Origin: an uncultured Bacteroidales bacterium
GTDB lineage: Bacteria > Bacteroidota > Bacteroidia > Bacteroidales > P3
Length of the DNA: 10,600 nt
Assembly (NCBI GenBank): GCA_947176325.1
Contig: CAMWQD010000024.1
Location: 1 to 10,600 of the forward strand
Direction: 5' to 3'
Positions 5,948 to 10,600 of the stretch are shown here, in pieces (position 1 is the stretch's first letter; each line of letters begins with the position of its first letter). The notes beneath the pieces were generated by a model. It made no database searches. It saw only the letters and a program-made list of their open reading frames with translations, and had not been told where the DNA came from. The translations under genes and the position numbers were made by a program.

Positions 5948-7318
5948 CTATAGTCCGTATTTCTTGATTTTGCTGTAGAGGGTCTGACGGGCTATGCCCA
6001 GCGCATTGGCCACCGCCGAAAGGTTGCCGCCGTATTTGGCGATTGCCTGACGTATCATAAGGCGTTCCATGTCTTCGATACGCATATCGCCTGTTTCCTG
6101 AAGCCCCTGCATGGGGAGGATGTCCGGCGACTGGGAGGCCATTTCGAAATGCTCCGCGCCCAACACCTCGGTATCGGCCATGATGACGGCTTTCTCCACC
6201 ACGTGTTCCAATTCGCGGATATTGCCCGGCCAAGGATAGACGATCAAGGCGTTCAAGGCTTCCTTGGTCAGCGTGATGCCGGGTTTTCCGTACAGAGCAC
6301 CGTATTTCTGCGCAAAATTCTTGGCCAAGGGCGCAATGTCTTTGGCCCGCTCGCGCAAAGCGGGAATCTTGAGTTCCACGGTGTTGATGCGGTAAAACAA
6401 ATCTTCCCGGAAGGTGCCTTGGCGCACCATGTCGCGCAGATTGCGGTTGGTGGCGCAGACAACGCGCATGTTTACGTTTACGGGGGTATTGCCGCCCACC
6501 CTGACGATGCTTTTCTGTTGCAGGGCGGTGAGCAGTTTGGATTGCAGATGATAGGCAAGGTTGCCGATTTCGTCTAAAAACAGCGTGCCTTGGTGCGCCA
6601 GCTCGAACTTGCCCACACGGTCTTGACGGGCATCGGTGAACGCGCCTTTTACATGGCCGAACAGTTCGCTTTCGAACAGCGATTCGGTAATCGCGCCCAT
6701 ATCCACCGTCACCAGCGCGTGGTTCCTGCGTTTGGAGAGGCGGTGAATCTCCGCCGCCAACAGGCCTTTTCCCGTTCCGTTCTCGCCTGTAATGAGGACA
6801 TTGGCATCGGTGAGCGCCACATGTTCCAAAGAGTCGCGGAGCGTCTGCATGGCATCGCTTTCACCCCAAAAGAGTTGATTGGCGGCTTCGTCCTCGGGGG
6901 ATGCCGCCGGGGGGATGCGAGGGGCGTCGCCTTGCTTGCGAAGACAGGCGTTTTGCAGGCTCGACAGAAGTTTTTCGTTCGAAAAGGGCTTCACCACAAA
7001 ATCGAACGCGCCTTCCTGAATGCCGCGCACGGCAAGGTCTATATCGGCATACGCCGTAAACAGCACCACCTGCACCGCCTCATCGCGTTTTTTGATTTCC
7101 CGGAGCCAGAATAGCCCTTCATTGCCGTTGTTGATGCCGGTCTTGAAATTCATGTCCAGCAACACCGCATCCGGCTTCTCGGTCTGCAACGCAAAGGGTA
7201 TGCGGTTCGGGTCGGAAAGCGTGACCACCTTGCCGAAACAAGGCGTCAGCAACATCTCCACCGCCTTCAACACCGCCGCGTTGTCGTCCACCACAAGAAT
7301 GCTATGTTTCCTTTTCAT
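5948..7318 (-). CDS. NtrC-family sigma-54-dependent response regulator
   Basis: This 456-residue protein has three domains. The receiver (about 5-122) has the acidic pair Asp11-Asp12, the phosphoacceptor Asp55 (VLLDMNF), Thr88 (LFTAY) and Lys110 (VVKPF), all intact. The central AAA+ domain (about 145-380) has Walker A GENGTGKG (178-185), Walker B LFLDEIGN (246-253) and the sigma-54 contact loop as GAFTDA (225-230), a variant of GAFTGA that keeps the key Phe and Thr. It also has the conserved REDLFYRIN (304-312) and the YPWPGNIRELEHVV region (361-374). The C-terminal Fis-type helix-turn-helix (about 418-452) ends in NALGIARQTLYSKIKKYGL. Such proteins remodel sigma-54 RNA polymerase by ATP hydrolysis once phosphorylated. 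The sigma-54 promoter and paired dyads just beyond the kinase gene are its most likely target. The gene is followed immediately by the kinase gene. Confidence 0.95.
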   Translation of the reverse strand: MKRKHSILVVDDNAAVLKAVEMLLTPCFGKVVTLSDPNRIPFALQTEKPDAVLLDMNFKTGINNGNEGLFWLREIKKRDEAVQVVLFTAYADIDLAVRGIQEGAFDFVVKPFSNEKLLSSLQNACLRKQGDAPRIPPAASPEDEAANQLFWGESDAMQTLRDSLEHVALTDANVLITGENGTGKGLLAAEIHRLSKRRNHALVTVDMGAITESLFESELFGHVKGAFTDARQDRVGKFELAHQGTLFLDEIGNLAYHLQSKLLTALQQKSIVRVGGNTPVNVNMRVVCATNRNLRDMVRQGTFREDLFYRINTVELKIPALRERAKDIAPLAKNFAQKYGALYGKPGITLTKEALNALIVYPWPGNIRELEHVVEKAVIMADTEVLGAEHFEMASQSPDILPMQGLQETGDMRIEDMERLMIRQAIAKYGGNLSAVANALGIARQTLYSKIKKYGL

Positions 7319-7346
7319 AAAGCCCCATTATCACACAATGAATCGG

Positions 7347-7375
7347 CAAAGTAACGAAAAAAGATCGGTTTGCAA
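7347..7375 (-). promoter_or_regulatory. Possible Bacteroidota-type promoter of the regulator-kinase operon
   Basis: Upstream of the regulator ATG the minus strand has TTG at 7375-7373, a 19-bp spacer, and TACTTTG at 7353-7347. The -7 box has one base fewer than TAnnTTTG, but its 28-bp distance to the start codon is similar to that of the better promoters in the window. No sigma-54 element or TGTC-N9-GACA dyad was seen here, so autoregulation is not indicated. Confidence 0.4.
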
Positions 7376-7424
7376 GCATGGAATGAAACTTCGCTCTCTC
7401 TCCGAAGATGAAGCCTGCAGTACA

Positions 7425-8654
7425 TCAGACAAACCGCCGAGAAAGATTTGACGACAGAAAATCGCGGATATAGATATGTTCGATTCCCTCATAAGTGGAC
7501 TCAAAAGAACGTTCTCCCGAAACAACAATTTTGGGATAGTTATCCTTAATCTTCAATAGATTGCCGAATTCACGCGAAATAGTTTCAGGTCGCGACAACT
7601 CAATGGCAACCTGCACATACAATGTTTCCCCGTCTCGGGTGCATACAAAATCTATCTCTTCGCTTGCCAAGGTGCCGACGTTTACATTGTAGCCGCAAGC
7701 AATAAGATGGTTGCAGACAATGTTTTCCAAGCGTTTCGCCTTGTCCTGCGGTTTATATCCGGCTACGGCATTGCGGATACCCATGTTCTCGAAGAAGTAT
7801 TTTTCGCCACGTTCAAAAAACTTCTTGCCGGCAATATCGTATCGACCGATACGGTGTACAAGAAACGCCTCCTGCAACGCATCGGCATATTCCGAAACCT
7901 GATTGGCGGCAATCTTCACATTCTGGCTTTTAAGGAAATCGCTGATGCTTTTCGAAGAAAAAAGACTGCCGACATTATTCGCCAAAAATCGAATCAACTG
8001 TTCGAGAAACACCGTGTTGCGAATCTTCTTTCGCCGTATGACATCGCGCAGCACGATAGTCGAATAAATGCTGTTGATATACTCCATCGCCACGTGTTCC
8101 TCCAGCGGAAGGTTAATCAAATAGGGCAGACCTCCGAAATGCATATATTTTTCCAGCGAATCATCGTCGTTGGGCAGTTTATGGAATTGCAAGAATTCAA
8201 GATATGAAAGACTGTAAATAGTGAATTCCACATAGCGACCGCCCAAATCGTTCGCCAAATCGCCGGAAAACATTTTGGAATTGCTCCCGGTAATGTAGAT
8301 ATCGTTATTATCGTTCAAAGCCAATGAACGAATGGCAAGGTGGAAATTCTCAATATCCTGTACCTCGTCCACAAATATATAGTTCCGCCTATTTTCGACT
8401 AAGCGTTCTTTCACATAATCGTAGAGAGAGCGATAATCCCGAATAAATTCAAATTCAAGATCTTCCTTGTTGATATAGATGATGTTCGCCTTCTTTTCCT
8501 CAGTCTTGACAAGATTGATTAGCTGATACAGAATGTAACTCTTTCCCACACGGCGATGCCCAACCAAAACCTTTACGGCATTGGTTCGCATAAAGGGCCT
8601 AATACGCTCTATATAAGTATCACGAGGATATATCGCAGTAGGTATAGCCGTCAT
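7425..8654 (-). CDS. AAA_14/DUF4143-type ATP-binding protein
   Basis: This 409-residue protein belongs to the large AAA ATPase family with a C-terminal DUF4143 domain, common in Bacteroidota and archaea. Its role is not established, though links to mobile elements or toxin-antitoxin-like functions have been suggested for relatives. Motifs are Walker A GHRRVGKSY (32-40), Walker B YIFVDEVQD (92-100) and a sensor-1-like ITGSNS (121-126). The segment SLSYLEFLQFH (148-158) is typical of the family. The C-terminal part has a PD-(D/E)XK-like pattern: Glu310 in RLENIVCNHL, Asp335 in EEIDFV and YVQVA (346-350), where Gln stands in place of the second catalytic acid. Nuclease activity is therefore doubtful. 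The gene is more AT-rich than its neighbours, has its own promoter and is not in an operon, which suggests an accessory or horizontally acquired gene. No partner gene is adjacent. Confidence 0.88.
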   Translation of the reverse strand: MTAIPTAIYPRDTYIERIRPFMRTNAVKVLVGHRRVGKSYILYQLINLVKTEEKKANIIYINKEDLEFEFIRDYRSLYDYVKERLVENRRNYIFVDEVQDIENFHLAIRSLALNDNNDIYITGSNSKMFSGDLANDLGGRYVEFTIYSLSYLEFLQFHKLPNDDDSLEKYMHFGGLPYLINLPLEEHVAMEYINSIYSTIVLRDVIRRKKIRNTVFLEQLIRFLANNVGSLFSSKSISDFLKSQNVKIAANQVSEYADALQEAFLVHRIGRYDIAGKKFFERGEKYFFENMGIRNAVAGYKPQDKAKRLENIVCNHLIACGYNVNVGTLASEEIDFVCTRDGETLYVQVAIELSRPETISREFGNLLKIKDNYPKIVVSGERSFESTYEGIEHIYIRDFLSSNLSRRFV

Positions 8655-8685
8655 TGTAAATTCTATTTATGAATACAATTTTCTG

Positions 8686-8717
8686 CAAATATAACAATAA
8701 TTATAATTACGATTACA
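8686..8717 (-). promoter_or_regulatory. Bacteroidota-type promoter of the AAA ATPase gene
   Basis: The minus strand carries TATATTTG at 8693-8686, an exact TAnnTTTG -7 box, 32 bp before the ATPase ATG. A TTG lies about 22 bp upstream of it in a strongly AT-rich stretch, a plausible -33 element. The region sits directly after the radical SAM stop codon, so the ATPase gene can be transcribed on its own. Confidence 0.6.
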
Positions 8718-8729
8718 ATATTTTTAGTC

Positions 8730-9623
8730 TCACAAATGCATCACCCCCTCCCGATACCCTCTCAGTTCCGATTCGGGAAGAAGCGCTATCGCGCGGTCGA
8801 GTTCGCGGAGAATAATGGCTTGATCGTTCGGCAGGGCGCCGGTCAGCGGCACGGTGTTGGAGATATGGTTGGCAAGGATATTGGTCTTTATCGCCAGCCG
8901 ACTGATGAAAGTACGCATCTCCAGCAGGCGTTCCACTTCCGGTTCCTCCTCGTAGGTTCCGTTCAGCACTTCCTGATATAAAGGGGCTTCCGGAAAAATA
9001 GTGAGCGAAACGATATTGACAATCCAAGGATGCAACTTGTTCAGCACCTCGGCGGAAGCCACTGCGGAGGCCTCTCCAACGCCCTTTCCACCCAGCCCGT
9101 TGAGATAGACCACATTGTATCGGATGCCCGCCGCATCGAGTTTGGAAAGTTGCTCGAGAATATCCGCGGCATGATAGCCCTTGTTCATTCTTTCCAAAGT
9201 AGGGTCGTGGGCGGTTTCCATGCCGATATTGAGGTTGTCGAGCTTCATGTGCCGCAGGTTCTTCAACTCCTCCACGCTCTTGGGTGCGATATCCGTAACG
9301 CGGGCGAACATTCCGAAAGACTCCATGTGAGGCAGGTACTTACGCAACAGAATGGCGATATCCATGAGTTTGTCGTAACGCATCACAAAAGGATTCGCGC
9401 CCGTAAGATACACCCGGCGGGCGCGGGGTTGCCATTGACGTATCACGCGGAGGTCTTCTTCCACTTCGCTCAGGGGCGACATTCTGAACGGCGTGCCATG
9501 ATACAGGCTGCAAAACTTGCACCGATGCCAAGTGCAACCCGATGTAACTTGCAAAAGCTGTGAACCGGCTTCGTAGGGCGGCCGCCATACCTGCCCGGTA
9601 AAATGTAACTGAGGTTCCTTCAT
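8730..9623 (-). CDS. Radical SAM protein with CX4CX2C cluster motif
   Basis: This 297-residue protein starts at the ATG at 9623 (MKEPQLHFTGQVWRPPYEAG). The frame extends to a TTG at 9647, but that codon falls in the likely -7 promoter box and is rejected. The cluster-binding cysteines are Cys30, Cys35 and Cys38 (SGCTWHRCKFCSLYHG), giving CX4CX2C instead of the usual CX3CX2C of radical SAM enzymes. Other typical elements are RVYLTGANPF (70-79, around the second strand), a third-strand region with ARVTDI, and IGMETAHD (133-140). The protein ends soon after the barrel, with no SPASM or cobalamin domain visible. It should reductively cleave S-adenosylmethionine, but the substrate cannot be told. 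The gene is divergent from the HxlR-family regulator, which might control it. Confidence 0.9.
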   Translation of the reverse strand: MKEPQLHFTGQVWRPPYEAGSQLLQVTSGCTWHRCKFCSLYHGTPFRMSPLSEVEEDLRVIRQWQPRARRVYLTGANPFVMRYDKLMDIAILLRKYLPHMESFGMFARVTDIAPKSVEELKNLRHMKLDNLNIGMETAHDPTLERMNKGYHAADILEQLSKLDAAGIRYNVVYLNGLGGKGVGEASAVASAEVLNKLHPWIVNIVSLTIFPEAPLYQEVLNGTYEEEPEVERLLEMRTFISRLAIKTNILANHISNTVPLTGALPNDQAIILRELDRAIALLPESELRGYREGVMHL

Positions 9624-9644
9624 ATTTTTTGTATTTTTGAGGCG

Positions 9645-9675
9645 CAAAACTACTCGACAATAAAAACAGAAGCAA
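9645..9675 (-). promoter_or_regulatory. Bacteroidota-type promoter of the radical SAM gene
   Basis: The minus strand has TAGTTTTG at 9652-9645, an exact TAnnTTTG -7 box, with TTG about 20 bp upstream as the -33 element. The box lies 22 bp before the ATG at 9623, which supports that start codon. Confidence 0.55.
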
Positions 9676-9690
9676 CAACTTACAGAAAGG

Positions 9691-9718
9691 TTTGCCCCTT
9701 ACCGAAAAGTTAGTTTCG
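9691..9718 (+). promoter_or_regulatory. Weak candidate promoter of the HxlR-family gene
   Basis: TTTG at 9691-9694 and TAGTTTCG at 9711-9718 resemble the Bacteroidota -33 and -7 boxes. There is one mismatch in the -7 box and the 16-bp spacer is slightly short. It lies 31 bp before the ATG at 9750. Confidence 0.3.
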
Positions 9719-9728
9719 CTGGTCTTCA

Positions 9729-9746
9729 AGCGGTTTTGCAAACGCT
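9729..9746. promoter_or_regulatory. Imperfect palindrome before the HxlR-family start, possible operator
   Basis: AGCGGTTTTGCAAACGCT reads almost the same on both strands: AGCG pairs with CGCT, and inside them GTTT-TGC-AAAC is a near-perfect dyad offset by one base. It ends 3 bp before the start codon, where a bound dimer would block the regulator's own expression. HxlR-type proteins are dimeric winged-helix regulators that bind short palindromes. The assignment is inference from position and symmetry alone. Confidence 0.3.
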
Positions 9747-9749
9747 ACC

Positions 9750-10094
9750 ATGACAAAAAAATTAGACTACGGATATTGCAAGGCTGCCCCGATGCTCGAA
9801 TGGCTCGGCAACAAATGGGCGTTGGCGGTTCTCGTAAAGATTGCCGAGAACGAACCGGTACGCTTCAACGAACTGTATCGCAATATCCCGACCGTTTCCG
9901 AAAAAGTTTTGGCGCAGGTGCTCAAGCAACTCACCGCCGACGGCCTCATCCGCCGGCAACTGTTCCCCGACGTGCCGCCCAAAACGGAGTATTCCATCAC
10001 CGACTTCGGCAAAACCCTGCTCCCCCACGTGTACGCCCTTCTCCACTGGGGCCAAGAGAACTTCGAACGGATTATGGAGAATAGGAGAAAATGA
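9750..10094 (+). CDS. HxlR-family winged helix-turn-helix regulator
   Basis: This 114-residue DNA-binding protein is the usual size for the family. The diagnostic features are a cysteine near the start (Cys10 in YGYCKAAPMLEWLGNKWALAVL) and the winged-helix core with RFNELYRNIPTVSEKVLAQVLKQLTADGLI (about 38-67). The wing contains PPKTEYSITDFGKTLLP (about 76-92), and a helical C-terminus serves dimerisation. Family members often respond to aldehydes or oxidative/electrophile stress through such a cysteine, but the inducer here is unknown. The gene is divergent from the radical SAM gene across 126 bp and overlaps the downstream GrpB-family gene by 4 bases, so it is probably co-transcribed with the latter. 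Confidence 0.93.
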   Translation: MTKKLDYGYCKAAPMLEWLGNKWALAVLVKIAENEPVRFNELYRNIPTVSEKVLAQVLKQLTADGLIRRQLFPDVPPKTEYSITDFGKTLLPHVYALLHWGQENFERIMENRRK

Positions 10095-10600
10095 TGATGA
10101 CCAGCCCGCTGAAAAATCTATCCCTCCAAGAGCTTTGGGAGTTGTTTCCCATCGTTCTCTCACCACATCAGCCGCAGTGGGCGGAGTGGGCGCGCAAAGA
10201 AATCGGAACGCTGTCGGAGCTATTGGCGGGCTTCTCCCCTATCCTCAACCATATCGGCAGCACGGCCATTCCCGACATTCAGGCCAAGCCGATTATCGAC
10301 ATTCTCGCGGAGGTGCCCGCCGAGGCCAAGCACGCGGAAATTCAGAAAATCTTGGAAGATGCCGGCTATATCTGCATGGCCGCATCCGGAGCGCGGCTGA
10401 GTTTCAACAAAGGATATACACCTGATGGCTATGCCGAAAAAGTGTTTCATATTCATGTGCACCCCGTGGGCGATAACGATGAGATTCTTTTCCGCGACTA
10501 CCTGCGAAGCCACCCCGCCACAGCCCGCGAATACGAAGCCTTGAAACTAAGCCTCCTGCCCGAATACAAACACAACCGCGACGGCTACACCGAAGCCAAA
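10091..10600 (+). CDS. GrpB/UPF0157-family protein (partial, C-terminus beyond window)
   Basis: The frame is open for 170 codons to the window edge. The family signature is clear: HIGSTAIPDIQAKPIIDILAEV (about 55-76, matching the HVGST..P.L..KPIIDI pattern of GrpB proteins), a central VFHIHVHPVG (about 117-126) and FRDYLRSHPATAREYEALK (about 133-151), followed by YKHNRDGYTEAK close to the family's usual end. GrpB proteins are related to nucleotidyltransferases, but their function is not settled. Probably only a few residues are missing. Three consecutive ATG codons (10091, 10094, 10097) could start it. AGGAG at 10083-10087 is spaced best for the second or third, while the first overlaps the HxlR-family stop as ATGA. 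Confidence 0.9.
   Translation, partial: MMMTSPLKNLSLQELWELFPIVLSPHQPQWAEWARKEIGTLSELLAGFSPILNHIGSTAIPDIQAKPIIDILAEVPAEAKHAEIQKILEDAGYICMAASGARLSFNKGYTPDGYAEKVFHIHVHPVGDNDEILFRDYLRSHPATAREYEALKLSLLPEYKHNRDGYTEAK

Noticed and set aside
5108..5953. Plus-strand frame of 281 codons opposite the histidine kinase
   Set aside because: The kinase has all its motifs in the minus frame, and this frame has none.
7389..7407. CTTCG-N9-CGAAG as a terminator of the ATPase gene
   Set aside because: The stem is only 5 bp with a 9-base loop, and no proper U-run follows on the minus strand.
9485..9500. TGGCACG on the minus strand as a second sigma-54 -24 element
   Set aside because: No TTGC follows at the required distance, and the site lies inside the radical SAM coding sequence.
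9624..9647. TTG start eight codons upstream of the radical SAM ATG
   Set aside because: The TTG falls within the TAGTTTTG -7 box, and the ATG at 9623 fits the family and promoter spacing.

Overview
The window looks like chromosomal DNA from a member of the Bacteroidota, probably order Bacteroidales. The support is indirect. Start codons generally lack strong Shine-Dalgarno sequences, three intergenic regions carry promoter matches of the Bacteroidota type (-33 TTG or TTTG, -7 TAnnTTTG), and the protein families and their order are typical of that phylum. The species cannot be told from this stretch. Most genes are moderately GC-rich. The gene at 7425-8654 and its flank are clearly more AT-rich.

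Minus strand, 7318 down to 1: a two-component regulatory pair is followed by a tripartite efflux operon. In transcription order these are an NtrC-type response regulator (7318-5948), an NtrB-like histidine kinase (5947-4718), a TolC-family outer-membrane factor (4578-3253), a HlyD/MacA-like adaptor (3116-1866), a LolD/MacB-type ABC ATPase (1869-1162) and a MacB/FtsX-type permease (1124 to the window edge, incomplete). The gap between the kinase and the TolC gene holds a complete sigma-54 control region. There is an exact -24/-12 promoter at 4612-4596. Upstream of it lie two copies of a TGTC-N9-GACA dyad, with centres 22 bp apart, at about -88 and -110. The neighbouring regulator is a sigma-54 activator with a Fis-type DNA-binding end. 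The natural reading is that the kinase phosphorylates the regulator, which binds the two dyads and switches on the pump.

Inside the pump operon, between the TolC and adaptor genes, lies a 122-bp element (3133-3254). It has 17-bp perfect terminal inverted repeats and is one long imperfect hairpin. It looks like a REP/MITE-type repeat and would be transcribed with the operon.

Minus strand, 8654-7425: an AAA ATPase of the AAA_14/DUF4143 type with its own Bacteroidota-type promoter, probably an accessory gene. Minus strand, 9623-8730: a radical SAM protein with an unusual CX4CX2C cluster motif, also with its own promoter. Plus strand, 9750 to the window edge: an HxlR-family regulator overlapping a GrpB/UPF0157-family gene that runs off the window.

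No RNA gene, CRISPR array or insertion sequence was recognised. No gene-free stretch exceeds about 140 bp.
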